Notes under the pieces: generated by a model | What the model saw: the letters and a program-made list of their open reading frames with translations, nothing else | Database searches by the model: none | What the model was told of the DNA's origin: nothing | Part shown: positions 44,950 to 54,042 of the stretch, in pieces | Layout of the letters: the number at the start of each line of letters is the position of its first letter | Numbering within the stretch: position 1 is the stretch's first letter | Position numbers and translations under genes: made by a program | From: Pseudomonas sp. MM213 | GTDB lineage: Bacteria; Pseudomonadota; Gammaproteobacteria; Pseudomonadales; Pseudomonadaceae | Length of the DNA stretch: 64,000 nucleotides | Assembly (NCBI RefSeq): GCF_020423045.1 | Contig: NZ_CP081943.1 | Coordinates: 1,612,001 to 1,676,000, forward strand | Reading direction: 5' to 3'

Positions 44950-46194
44950 TTATCCGCGAGGTGCAGCGGCAGAATCCGCTTTCACCAGGGCAGGTGATTT
45001 AACGGCAGCCGGCTGATTGGAGGCTTCGATGGCCTGGCGCTGGCGAGCCAGTGTGGCGACGGTTTCCGGGCTGGCCATCGGCGCATCCTGCGGGTCGATC
45101 ACCGCGCCGGGCCGCACGCGCTGCAAGCCGTTGATCACGATGCGATCTTCTTTCTGCAAGCCGCTGCGCACGATGCGCAAGCCTTCAAGCTTCGGCCCCA
45201 GATCGACGCTGCGATACACGGCTTTGTTGTCCTGATCGACCACCAGCACGAATTTTTTGCCGAGGTCGGTGCCCACCGCTTCGTCCTTGATCAACAGGCC
45301 GGGATAGGCGGCGCTGCCCACCAGTTTCAACCGGGCATACAGGCCGGGGGTGTACTGGCCGTCCGTGTTGTCGAACACCGCGCGACCACGGATAGTGCCG
45401 GTTTTCGGATTTACCTGGTTGTCGACGAAGTTCATCTGCCCGAGGTGGCTGTTGCCCTCCTCGTTCGACAGGCCCATGTACACCGGCGTGGCTTGACCGC
45501 GCTGACCCTGGCGGGAAAGCAGGCTGTACTTGAGGAACATGCGCTCGTCCGCATCGAAATAGGCGTAGACCTTGTCCGTGGAGACCACGCTGGTCAGCGC
45601 TGTAGTGTCGGCGGTCACGATGTTGCCGGCGGTGATTTCCGCACGGCTGACGCGGCCGGTGATCGGCGCGGTAACGCGGGTGAAGCTGAGGTTCAAACGC
45701 GCCAGATCCAGCTGCGCCTGAATGGCATCCACACCAGCCCGAGCTTCTTGCGCAGTGGTCGTGCGGGTGTCGGCGAGCTCTGCGGAGATCGCGTTGCTGC
45801 TCAATAGACGTTGGCCGCGCTGCGCTTCGTTGCCGGTGCGGACCAGGGTGGCGCGTGCCTGTTGCAACTGCGCCTCGATGCGATGCACCTCATGTTCGAA
45901 CGGCCGTGGATCAATCTGGAACAGCAAGTCGCCCTTCTTCACCAACGCGCCATCGGTAAAGGCCACGCGTTCAATCTGGCCCGACACCCGTGGACGAACC
46001 TCTACGGTTTCCGGTGCTTCCAGGCGAGCGGTGACTTCATCCCACTCGGTGATGGGCTGCTCGAGCACTTTGGCGACGGTAACGTGCGGCGCCCCCGGAG
46101 CCTGTGCGGCGCTGGGTGTGCGTTCACACGCGGTAAGCATCAGCAGCGCCAACGCAGCCAGGGGATAACGCAAAGGTTTGAGTGACTGTTCCAT
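44950..46194 (-). CDS. mexE: RND efflux pump periplasmic adaptor MexE-like
   Basis: 414 residues, predicted lipoprotein (ALALLMLTACERTPS). The hairpin, lipoyl and beta-barrel domains of membrane fusion proteins are recognisable (SGQIERVAFTDGALVKKGDLLFQIDPRPFEHEVHRIEAQLQQARA; TDKVYAYFDADERMFLKY; NQVNPKTGTIRGRAVFDN; GPKLEGLRIVRSGLQKEDRIVINGLQRVRPG). Links MexF to an outer membrane channel. First gene of the mexEF-oprN operon. Upstream lies a long dyad at 46277-46299. Confidence 0.93.
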   Translation of the reverse strand: MEQSLKPLRYPLAALALLMLTACERTPSAAQAPGAPHVTVAKVLEQPITEWDEVTARLEAPETVEVRPRVSGQIERVAFTDGALVKKGDLLFQIDPRPFEHEVHRIEAQLQQARATLVRTGNEAQRGQRLLSSNAISAELADTRTTTAQEARAGVDAIQAQLDLARLNLSFTRVTAPITGRVSRAEITAGNIVTADTTALTSVVSTDKVYAYFDADERMFLKYSLLSRQGQRGQATPVYMGLSNEEGNSHLGQMNFVDNQVNPKTGTIRGRAVFDNTDGQYTPGLYARLKLVGSAAYPGLLIKDEAVGTDLGKKFVLVVDQDNKAVYRSVDLGPKLEGLRIVRSGLQKEDRIVINGLQRVRPGAVIDPQDAPMASPETVATLARQRQAIEASNQPAAVKSPALVKADSAAAPRG

Positions 46195-46276
46195 GGGGTG
46201 TGTCCGCCAGACGGTTTGGGATTTTGCGGATTCTCGGCCTCGCGCGAGGTCACGACGAATCGAACGGAGTGAAGTT

Positions 46277-46299
46277 GGCTATCATCATTAATGATAGCC
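46277..46299. promoter_or_regulatory. Perfect 9-base dyad upstream of mexE
   Basis: GGCTATCAT and ATGATAGCC flank a 5-base spacer. The core TCATCATTAATGA has the T-N11-A geometry of a LysR binding site. In P. aeruginosa mexEF-oprN is activated by the LysR protein MexT; here the adjacent LysR gene is truncated. The dyad could equally be read by another regulator such as the nearby TetR protein. Confidence 0.55.
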
Positions 46300-46333
46300 G
46301 TCATGTTTAAGGGCAAAAAAAGGGGCGACCCGG

Positions 46334-46612
46334 TTAACCCCTCTTGTGAGCGATTGCCGAACACACGCAATCCAGCGCCGGCCCCAGCGTCTGCGCCGCA
46401 CTCAATGCCCGTGGAGTGGGCACCATTCGGCGACCGATGCGCTCGAACAAAGGGTCGTTGAACAACTTGCGCAAACGCACCAGCGCCGCGCTGATGGCGG
46501 GCTGGCCCAGCGACAGTTTCTCAGCGGTACGGGTGAGGTTTCGCTCCTGAATCAGCGTGTCGAATACCACCAGCAGATTCAGATCGATACTGTGCAGATC
46601 ATTACGTTTCAT
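46334..46612 (-). pseudogene. LysR-family regulator fragment, DNA-binding domain only
   Basis: 92 residues comprising only the LysR winged helix and linker (MKRNDLHSIDLNLLVVFDTL, ERNLTRTAEKLSLGQPAISAALVRLRKLFNDPLFERIGRRMVPTPRALS). Normal proteins are about 300 residues; this one stops at AIAHKRG. The stop is followed closely on this strand by GGGG, a spacer, CCCC and seven Ts, which may be a terminator. Its position beside mexE suggests the remnant of a MexT-type activator. A functional DNA-binding-only protein is possible but less likely. Confidence 0.6.
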
Positions 46613-46784
46613 GGGGCAGGTCCACGTAGAGATTTTTGACTTGAGCCACAGGCGGGGAATCCGCCAGACTTGAGTCGATACCGGAAAAGCCATTGCAGCG
46701 ACTTTATATGACGTGCATCATCAATACCAGCCTCTCAGCACAGCTTTTCCCAAGCGATGCCGACCTGGCGACAGGAGCAGACTC

Positions 46785-47372
46785 ATGAAAGTCACGAAAG
46801 ACCAGGCCGCCGCAAACAAAGAGGCGATCCTCACGGCCGCGTCCCGGCTGTATCGGGAAAAGGGAATCGACGGCATCGGCATTGGTGAACTGTCGCGCTC
46901 CGTGGGCCTGACCCATGGCGGCTTTTACGGACAGTTTCCGGGCGGCAAGGAGCAGTTGGCTTCAGAAGCCGTCACCCGCACGTTCGAGTCCAATATCCAG
47001 GACTGGCGGGACGCCAAATCCATTCCCGAGCTCATCAAGGGTTACCTGACGCAAGGGCACCTGGATAACTGGACCGAGGGCTGCCCCATCCCGGCATTGG
47101 GCGCCGATGTTGCCCGCGCCGGCGGGACCGTCAGTAACTCCTTCACCAAAGGCGTCGAGCGTTTGATCGAAACGTTGATGGCGCTGGTCGAGGGGGAAAG
47201 TCACGAGGAAAAATACCAGGAATCGCTGCGCATCCTGTCATCGATAGCCGGGGCGATGTTGATTGCCAGGGCGTTGGACAACCCTGAGTTGTCCGGGCAG
47301 TTCCTGCAATCGGTGATCAGTGCCTGGCCTGCTGCTCCCGAGAAAGAAGAGCAGGCAGGCGTTCCGGACTGA
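46785..47372 (+). CDS. TetR-family transcriptional regulator
   Basis: 195 residues with an N-terminal TetR helix-turn-helix (ILTAASRLYREKGIDGIGIGELSRSVGLTHGGFYGQFPGGKEQLASEAV, about residues 14-62) and a helical C-terminal ligand domain containing GCPIPALGADVARAG. ACAGGAG precedes the ATG at 46785. Divergent from the truncated LysR gene and close to mexEF, so it is a candidate controller of the pump. Confidence 0.85.
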   Translation: MKVTKDQAAANKEAILTAASRLYREKGIDGIGIGELSRSVGLTHGGFYGQFPGGKEQLASEAVTRTFESNIQDWRDAKSIPELIKGYLTQGHLDNWTEGCPIPALGADVARAGGTVSNSFTKGVERLIETLMALVEGESHEEKYQESLRILSSIAGAMLIARALDNPELSGQFLQSVISAWPAAPEKEEQAGVPD

Positions 47373-47383
47373 CGCCCTACTCT

Positions 47384-50300
47384 TCACTCAACGAGCACAT
47401 GCTCCAACACCACCTCCAGCGGGTGACGCAGTTGCTTGCTGGCCAGGCGCTTGACCTGGCTGCGGCACGAATACCCCGTCGCCAGCGCTTCACCCGCCTT
47501 GTCCAGCTTGCCCGCCCATGACTGCTCGAAGATAGTCCGCGAGGTTTCCTGGTTACGCGCTTCATGGCCGTAGGTGCCCGACATGCCGCAACAGCCGGTT
47601 GCCTCGGTCACCAGCTTCAGCCCAAGCCTGGCAAACACGGTTTCCCATTGCGAGGTGCTGGCCGGGACGTTGGTCTTCTCGGTGCAGTGCGCCATCAAAC
47701 GGAACGTCTGATCGGCGTGACGGGACCTTTCAGGCAACACATCAACCAGCCATTCCTGGGGCAGCAAGACTTTCGGGCAGCCGTCGAGGCCCGGCACTTT
47801 CTGATACTCCTGGCGATAGACCAGCGTCATCGCCGGGTCGAGGCCAACCAACGGCACGCCACAGTCGGCCAGGGCCTTGAGCTGATTGGCGTTGCGGATC
47901 GCCGCTTTGGCGAATGCACCGAGGAACCCCTGCACGTGCAAAGGCTTGCCGTTGGCACTGTAGGGCGCCAGAAACACGCGGTAGCCCAACTGATGCGCCA
48001 GCTGGATATAGCTCGCCAACAGCGGCGTTTCAAAGTAGCGGGTGAAGGCGTCCTGCACCAACACCACGCTTCGCTCACGTTGTGCGGCAGTCAGTTCGCG
48101 CAGGGCGGGCACGCTGGCGACAGCGACTTTGCAACGGGTCAACGTGTTCTGCAGGTCGAAGCGGTGGATCAGCGGACTGTCGAGCATGCCGACGTGTCGC
48201 TCCAGCAAACGACTCACCCATTTCGACCCCATCACCGCGTTGTACAGGCCCGGCGCGTACGCCATGTAGGGAATGGTGAACTCCAGCGAGCCGATCAGAT
48301 AATCGCGCATCGGGCGTTGATAGCGACCGTGATACAGCTCGAGAAAACGCGAGCGGAATTCCGGGACATTGACCTTGACCGGGCATTGTCCCGCGCAGGA
48401 TTTACAGGCCAGGCAGCCTGCCATGGCGTCGTACACCTCATGGGAGAAATCCGCCTCGCCGCGCGAGCGCGCCAGGTTGTTGTGCAGTCGCGCTGGCAAC
48501 CCGCTCAACCACGTCAACTTGCCCCGGGCCGCTTGCAACACATCAATATTGGCCGCCCCTTGCAGGCGCAACCACTCGCGAATCAATGACGCCCTGCCCT
48601 TCGGCGAATGCTGGCGTTCCCGCGTGGCTTTCCACGACGGGCACATCGCATCGTTGGGGTCATAGTTGTAGCAAGCGCCGTTGCCGTTGCAGTGCACGGC
48701 GCTGCCGAAACTCTGCCACACGCGCTCGTCGATTTGCCGATCCAGATCACCGCGCAGCGTCACTTCGTTGACCTTGAGCAAGCCTTGGGCCGCATCGGGC
48801 GGGGTGCAGATTTTGCCGGGATTGAGCTGATTGTGCGGGTCGAACGCGCCCTTGAGCGATTGCAGCGCCGGGTACAGTTCGCCAAAAAAATCGGGGACGT
48901 ATTCCGAGCGCAAACCCTTGCCGTGCTCGCCCCACAACAGCCCTCCATAACGCCGGGTCAGCTCGGCCACGGCATCGGAAATCGGCTTGACCAGCGCGGC
49001 CTGCTTCGGGTCTTTCATGTCCAGCGCAGGACGCACATGCAACACGCCGGCATCGACGTGGCCGAACATGCCGTAGGCCAGGCCATGACTGTCGAGCAAT
49101 GCGCGGAACTCGGTGATGTAGTCGGCGAGTTTCTCAGGCGGTACGGCGGTGTCTTCAACAAACGGCTGCGGGCGGACTTCGCCTTCGACGTTGCCCAATA
49201 ACCCGACAGAGCGTTTACGCATGGTGTAGACACGGGTCACCGCTTCAGCACCTTCGGCCAGCGTGTGGCCCAGCCGTTCGATCGTCGTATCGGCCTGCAA
49301 ATGCGTCACGAACGACGCCACTCGAGCGTTCACCTCCGACAGGTCTTCGCCGCTGAATTCAACCAGGTTGATACCCAGCGTCGGGCGCTCGGCATCCGTC
49401 GGGAAATACTCGGCGACGCTGTGCCAGACGATGTCTTTCATCGCCAGCAGCAACACTTTGGAGTCCACGGTTTCGATGGACAGCGGCTTGTGCGCCAGCA
49501 ACGCATTGGCATCGCGCAGCGCATCCATGAAGCTGCTGTAACGCACGTTCACCAGCACCGAATACTTGGGAATCGGCAGCACGTTGAGCTTGGCTTCGAC
49601 GAGGTAACTCAACGAGCCTTCCGCACCGCACAGCACGCTATTGAGGTTGAAACGCCCCTGCTCGTCGCGCAGGTGCGCCAGGTCGTAACCGGTCAGGCAG
49701 CGATTGAGTTTGGGGAACACCGCCTCGATCAGCTCGGCCTGGGTTTCCTGGATCTGCCGTGCGGTGCGGTACACCTCGCCGATACGGCCGGGTTGCGCAC
49801 ATGCAGCTTCCAGCTGTGCGTCGGACAGCGGCTGGCTGTGCAGGCGCTCACCGCCGAGCAGTACGCTGTCCAGTTCCAGCACATGATCGCGGGTCTTGCC
49901 ATAGGTGCAACTGCCCTGGCCGCTGGCGTCCGTGTTGATCATGCCGCCAACGGTGGCCCGGTTGGACGTCGACAGCTCCGGGGCGAAAAACAATCCATGA
50001 GGTTTTAGCGCGGCATTGAGCTGGTCTTTGACCACGCCCGCCTGCACCCGCACCCAACGTTCGGCGACGTTGATTTCGAGGATGGTGTTCATGTGTCGCG
50101 ACAGGTCAACCACGATGCCGTCGGTCAACGACTGGCCGTTGGTGCCGGTGCCGCCGCCACGTGGGGTCAGCTTGATCTGGCGAAAGCGCGGTTCGGCCAT
50201 CAATGTTGCGATGCGCACGATGTCGTCTGCATCCAGTGGGAACACCGCCGCTTGCGGCAGACGCTGGTAAATCGAGTTGTCGGTCGCCAGCACGGTGCGG

Positions 50301-50407
50301 GTGGCGTAGTCGGCACTGAGCTGTCCGCGGAAACCAGCGGCACGCAAGGCCTGGAGGAATTCCGGGTACTGTGCGGCGGGTGCAGCGGTAGGCAACTGGG
50401 CGATCAT
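47384..50407 (-). CDS. FAD- and [4Fe-4S]-containing dehydrogenase, YdiJ-like (D-2-hydroxyglutarate dehydrogenase type)
   Basis: 1007 residues. Order: FAD-binding domain type 4 (LTPRGGGTGTNGQSLTDGIVVDLSRHMN, NRATVGGMINTDASGQGSCTYGKTRDHVLEL), FAD-oxidase C-terminal domain (GMFGHVDAGVLHVRPALDMKDP), a ferredoxin-type Fe-S region (CLACKSCAGQCPVKV), and a CCG domain (ATGCCGMSGTYGHEARNQETS). The whole architecture is that of E. coli YdiJ, a large protein related to D-2-hydroxyglutarate and D-lactate dehydrogenases. It oxidises a D-2-hydroxy acid, passing electrons to an acceptor through the Fe-S part. ATG at 50407 chosen; the longer frame is open to 50446. Convergent with the TetR gene, divergent from a LysR gene. 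Confidence 0.85.
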   Translation of the reverse strand: MIAQLPTAAPAAQYPEFLQALRAAGFRGQLSADYATRTVLATDNSIYQRLPQAAVFPLDADDIVRIATLMAEPRFRQIKLTPRGGGTGTNGQSLTDGIVVDLSRHMNTILEINVAERWVRVQAGVVKDQLNAALKPHGLFFAPELSTSNRATVGGMINTDASGQGSCTYGKTRDHVLELDSVLLGGERLHSQPLSDAQLEAACAQPGRIGEVYRTARQIQETQAELIEAVFPKLNRCLTGYDLAHLRDEQGRFNLNSVLCGAEGSLSYLVEAKLNVLPIPKYSVLVNVRYSSFMDALRDANALLAHKPLSIETVDSKVLLLAMKDIVWHSVAEYFPTDAERPTLGINLVEFSGEDLSEVNARVASFVTHLQADTTIERLGHTLAEGAEAVTRVYTMRKRSVGLLGNVEGEVRPQPFVEDTAVPPEKLADYITEFRALLDSHGLAYGMFGHVDAGVLHVRPALDMKDPKQAALVKPISDAVAELTRRYGGLLWGEHGKGLRSEYVPDFFGELYPALQSLKGAFDPHNQLNPGKICTPPDAAQGLLKVNEVTLRGDLDRQIDERVWQSFGSAVHCNGNGACYNYDPNDAMCPSWKATRERQHSPKGRASLIREWLRLQGAANIDVLQAARGKLTWLSGLPARLHNNLARSRGEADFSHEVYDAMAGCLACKSCAGQCPVKVNVPEFRSRFLELYHGRYQRPMRDYLIGSLEFTIPYMAYAPGLYNAVMGSKWVSRLLERHVGMLDSPLIHRFDLQNTLTRCKVAVASVPALRELTAAQRERSVVLVQDAFTRYFETPLLASYIQLAHQLGYRVFLAPYSANGKPLHVQGFLGAFAKAAIRNANQLKALADCGVPLVGLDPAMTLVYRQEYQKVPGLDGCPKVLLPQEWLVDVLPERSRHADQTFRLMAHCTEKTNVPASTSQWETVFARLGLKLVTEATGCCGMSGTYGHEARNQETSRTIFEQSWAGKLDKAGEALATGYSCRSQVKRLASKQLRHPLEVVLEHVLVE

Positions 50408-50563
50408 CGCTGGAAAATCTCTTGTAGGTCTAATCACGGAAATCAAAATACTTGTCGCCTGAGCATTAATAGGTCAGCCTCAGGTCGTCGGCTGAGCCAA
50501 TGATCCTGCAGGTTCCGACGCCGAACAAACGGATAATCCTGCCGCTATCGATGACTTTTACGA

Positions 50564-51448
50564 ATGAATTACCGCCATCTCACCCCGTCCATGTCCTTGC
50601 TGCTGGCTTTCGAAGCCGCCGCCCGGCATGAAAGCTATACCCGCGCCGCGCTGGAGCTGTCACTGACCCAGAGCGCCGTCAGCCGGCAAGTCCAGGCGCT
50701 GGAGCAGCAACTGGGCCTGACGCTGTTTCGTCGTGAAGGTCGGCAGGTGCAATTGACCGACGTCGGTCGTCTTTACCAGCGGGAAATGAGCGACGCACTC
50801 GGGCGCATCCGCAGCGCCACATTGCAGGCGCTGGCTTATCAGTCAGGCAGCGGCACCTTGCGCCTGGCCACATTGCCCACGTTCGGTTCGAAATGGTTAT
50901 TGCCGCGCCTTCACGACTTCTACAAAACCCATCCTGGCATGCTGGTGCACATCAACTCCCGGATCGAGGCCATCGACTTCGAAACCAGTGGCATCGATGC
51001 CGCGATCGTCGTCGGCACGGCCGACTCGCCGGGCCTGATCAGCCATCGCCTGCATACGGAAGAGTTGATGGTGATCATTTCTCCAGAAGCGGCCGAGGCC
51101 CATGACGCCTGGACCCCGGAACGCATCGGCGGACAGACGCTGCTCAACGTCGCGAACAACGCCAACGTCTGGGGCGAGTGGTTCAGCCACCACGGCCTGC
51201 CCCATCGAATGATGCGGCTGGGGCCGAGTTTCGAACTCACTTCACACTTGATCCAGGCCGTGAGAGCGGGCATTGGTATCGGTCTGGTGCCGCGCATCCT
51301 GGTGACCGACGAGCTGGCCAACGGCGAGCTGATCAGCCTGGACCAACCCTTCGCCAGCCAGCGCAGTTACTACCTGACCTATCCACCGCGCAACGAAAGG
51401 CTGCCGTCGCTGATCGCGTTCCGTACCTGGTTGCTGGCGCAGATATGA
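50564..51448 (+). CDS. LysR-family transcriptional regulator (GcvA-like)
   Basis: 294 residues with an N-terminal winged helix (ESYTRAALELSLTQSAVSRQVQALEQQLGLTLFRREGRQVQLTDVG) and a LysR effector domain. It is divergent from the YdiJ-like dehydrogenase gene, which it probably controls. Its 3' end borders the REP tandem array. Confidence 0.85.
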   Translation: MNYRHLTPSMSLLLAFEAAARHESYTRAALELSLTQSAVSRQVQALEQQLGLTLFRREGRQVQLTDVGRLYQREMSDALGRIRSATLQALAYQSGSGTLRLATLPTFGSKWLLPRLHDFYKTHPGMLVHINSRIEAIDFETSGIDAAIVVGTADSPGLISHRLHTEELMVIISPEAAEAHDAWTPERIGGQTLLNVANNANVWGEWFSHHGLPHRMMRLGPSFELTSHLIQAVRAGIGIGLVPRILVTDELANGELISLDQPFASQRSYYLTYPPRNERLPSLIAFRTWLLAQI

Positions 51449-51476
51449 CGACGTCCGTGGATACACCGCGTCGTCT

Positions 51477-52514
51477 GCATCGCCAGCAAGCCGGCTCCTA
51501 CAGTGCAGCGGCGCACACAAGACCCAGCCTCACCCAATCCCTGTAGGAGCCGGCTTGCTGGCGATGGTCGTTAACGATTAAGCGTATCTACAGGATAAAC
51601 GCGGCGCCTGTGAGTCCATCGCCAGCAAGCTGGCTCCTACAGTGCAGCGGCGCACACAAGACCCAGCCTCACCCAAACCCTGTAGGAGCCGGCTTGCTGG
51701 CGATGGTCGTTAACGATTAAGCGTTTCTACAGAATAAACGCGGCGCCTGTGAGTCCATCGCCAGCAAGCCGGCTCCTACAGTGCAGCGGCGCACACAAGA
51801 CCCAGCCTCACCCAATCCCTGTAGGAGCCGGCTTGCTGGCGATGGTCGTTAACGATTAAGTGTTTCTACAGAATAAACGCGGCGCCTGTGAGTCCATCGC
51901 CAGCAAGCTGGCTCCTACAGTGCAGCGGCGCACACAAGACCCAGCCTCACCCAATCCCTGTAGGAGCCGGCTTGCTGGCGATGGTCGTTAACGATTAAGT
52001 GTTTCTACAGAATAAACGCGGCGCCTGTGAGTCCATCGCTGGCAAGCCAGCTCCTACAGTGCAGCGGTGTCCACAAGACCAAGCCTCACCCAAACCCTGT
52101 AGGAGCCGGCTTGCTGGCGATGGTCGTTAACGATTAAGTGTTTCTACAGAATAAACGCGGCGCCTGTGAGTCCATCGCTGGCAAGCCAGCTCCTACAGTG
52201 CAGCGGTGTCCACAAGACCAAGCCTCACCCAAACCCTGTAGGAGCCGGCTTGCCGGCGATGGTCGTTAACGATTAAGCGCATCTACAGGGTAAACGCGGC
52301 GCCTGTGAATCCATCGCCAGCAAGCCGGCTCCTACAGTGCAGCGGTGTCCACAAGACCAAGCCTCACCCAAACCCTGTAGGAGCCGGCTTGCCGGCGATG
52401 ATCGTTAACGATTAAGCGTTTCTACAGAATAAACGCGGCGCCTGTGAGTCCATCGCCAGCAAGCCGGCTCCTACAGTGCAGCGGTGTGCGCAAGACCGGG
52501 CCTCACCCAATCCC
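51477..52514. repeat. Tandem array of 139-bp units, each with an inverted pair of REP elements
   Basis: CTGTAGGAGCCGGCTTGC recurs at 51541, 51680, 51819, 51958, 52097, 52236 and 52375, a constant step of 139 bases. Each unit also carries the inverted REP (CCATCGCCAGCAAGCCGGCT or a close variant), so it is a REP doublet with a 46-base inner spacer and a linker of about 70 bases containing TCGTTAACGATTAAG. Two spacer types occur: GCGCACACAAGACCCAG in the first four and GTGTCCACAAGACCAAG in the later ones. The array runs about 7.5 units from 51477 to 52514, where it merges with the 3' end of the phosphodiesterase gene. Confidence 0.92.
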
Positions 52515-52853
52515 GTAATCGAGCCATTCGATGCACGGCTTGTGCGAATGGCCGGTGATCACCAGTTTGACCGTCGCATCAAGCACGGCCGGGACATCGG
52601 CAATGTCATGCACCAGCAACGCCTCCCACCCGTTGAGGTCGAAACGCAGGCAATCTGCAATATCCATTGCCCAGGAAGCATCAAGATCATTGTTCCCGCG
52701 CACGACGTGCAGTGGAGCGATTGCCCCCAGCTGCTCAAGGATTTCGGAGCTTCCGATGTCGCCCGCATGAATGATCCGCTCACACCCCTCCAAAGCCGCA
52801 AGGGCCTCAGGGCGGAGCAGTCCATGGGTATCGGAAATCACGCCAACCTTCAT
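52503..52853 (-). CDS. Metallophosphoesterase (YfcE/MJ0936-like), C-terminally shortened
   Basis: 116 residues. Calcineurin-like metal motifs are visible: DTH in VGVISDTHG (residues 8-11), GDIG at about 31-34, GNND (NDLD) near 54-57, and GHSH near 102-105. The family normally continues for about 40 residues with a further NPGS motif; here the frame ends in HKPCIEWLDYGIG at the edge of the REP array. The last two codons and stop lie in sequence that is part of the repeat unit (52503-52514). GGGAG lies five bases before the ATG at 52853. All main metal motifs are present, so partial activity is possible. Confidence 0.7.
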   Translation of the reverse strand: MKVGVISDTHGLLRPEALAALEGCERIIHAGDIGSSEILEQLGAIAPLHVVRGNNDLDASWAMDIADCLRFDLNGWEALLVHDIADVPAVLDATVKLVITGHSHKPCIEWLDYGIG

Positions 52854-52894
52854 ACAAAGCTCCCGACCAGGCTCAAGCAGTGGAGCATCGCAGA

Positions 52895-54019
52895 CTAAAC
52901 CAACGGCTGATGACTGGTCACACAATGTATGCCGCCACCCCCAGCGGAAATTGCGTCGATGTTCAGTTGCACCACCTCTCGATCCGGATAGAGCCCGGAC
53001 AACAGATCAAAGGCTTTGGCATCTGCCACCTTGTCACCAAACTCCGGCGCAATCACCGCGTCGTTGATCACGAAGTAGTTGATATAGCCCGCTGCAAAGT
53101 CCGGGTTGCTGCGGTTGAACCTGCTCTTTCGTGGATTAAGCGGCGGCGACACGGTATGGACCTGCAGCTTGCGGCCATCGGCATCCGTGGCATTTTTCAG
53201 AATGTCCAGATGAGCCCGCGTGACTTTGTAATCGTATGACTCGGGGTCGTTGTCGAGGTTGGCGATCACCACGCCGGGCTTGACGAAACGGGCGTAGAAA
53301 TCGACATGGGCATCGGTGATGTCCTTGCCCTTGATGCCCGGCAGCCAGATGATTTTGCGCAGGCCCAAGCGGGCTTTCAGTTCCTCCTCGACCTCGGCCT
53401 TGCTCCAGTCCGGGTTGCGATTTTTATTGATCCAGCTGCTCTCGGTCATGATCCCGGTGCCGTGACCATCCACTTCGATGCCGCCGCCCTCGCCTACCAG
53501 TTCGCTGCGCAGGTAACGCGCATCCGTGGCGTCGGCCACCTGTGCCGCCAGTTGCGCATCTTCGCTGTGCTGCTGTTTGTTGCCCCAGCCATTGAAGTTG
53601 AAATCCACGGCGCCAAGTACGCCCTTGTCATCAATGACGAAGTTGGCGCCGATGTCGCGCATCCAGATGTCGTCGAGCTCGGTGACGACGTAGGTGATGT
53701 TGCTCTTGCCGCAATGCTCTTCGGCCAGGCTCCGCTCGTGCTCGCGACAGAAAACGGTAACCGGTTCATGGCGGGCGATGGTGCGCGCAATCAGGCCAAT
53801 GGCCGCTTGCACGTCGGCGGTGAAATCCTCCCAGATCGCCTCTTGCGCACCAAAAGCAATGAAGGCTTGCTCGTGGCGATCGCCCTCATCCGGCATGCGC
53901 CAACCGACTTGGGTGGCTGCGTGCGCGGACAAAGGCGCCAAGCCGAAACCGATGGAGGCGACCGCCCCCATCCCCGCCACGACCGAAACCTGCTTGATGA
54001 ACTCGCGACGCGTCGACAT
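52895..54019 (-). CDS. Tat-exported agmatine deiminase paralogue (AguA')
   Basis: 374 residues. The N-terminus has a twin-arginine signal (STRREFIKQVSVVAGMGAVASIG), so the enzyme is expected in the periplasm. The core belongs to the agmatine deiminase/peptidyl-arginine deiminase fold: EHSWRDxG-type region DDIWMRDIGANFV, GEGGGIEVDGHGTGIMTESS, DAHVDFYARFV, and the catalytic Cys in GGGGIHCVTSHQPL. AAGGA lies seven bases before the ATG at 54019. It is the last gene of the agu operon. It would convert periplasmic agmatine to N-carbamoylputrescine and ammonia, which is inference. Confidence 0.8.
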   Translation of the reverse strand: MSTRREFIKQVSVVAGMGAVASIGFGLAPLSAHAATQVGWRMPDEGDRHEQAFIAFGAQEAIWEDFTADVQAAIGLIARTIARHEPVTVFCREHERSLAEEHCGKSNITYVVTELDDIWMRDIGANFVIDDKGVLGAVDFNFNGWGNKQQHSEDAQLAAQVADATDARYLRSELVGEGGGIEVDGHGTGIMTESSWINKNRNPDWSKAEVEEELKARLGLRKIIWLPGIKGKDITDAHVDFYARFVKPGVVIANLDNDPESYDYKVTRAHLDILKNATDADGRKLQVHTVSPPLNPRKSRFNRSNPDFAAGYINYFVINDAVIAPEFGDKVADAKAFDLLSGLYPDREVVQLNIDAISAGGGGIHCVTSHQPLV

Positions 54020-54042
54020 GTATTGATCCTTGGAAAGTGAAC

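Noticed and set aside
47564..48589. 341-codon plus-strand frame opposite the YdiJ-like gene
   Set aside because: The minus strand encodes the complete flavoprotein with Fe-S motifs.
51477..52514. Repeat array considered as a CRISPR
   Set aside because: The period is 139 bases, repeats are inverted REP pairs, and spacers are nearly identical.
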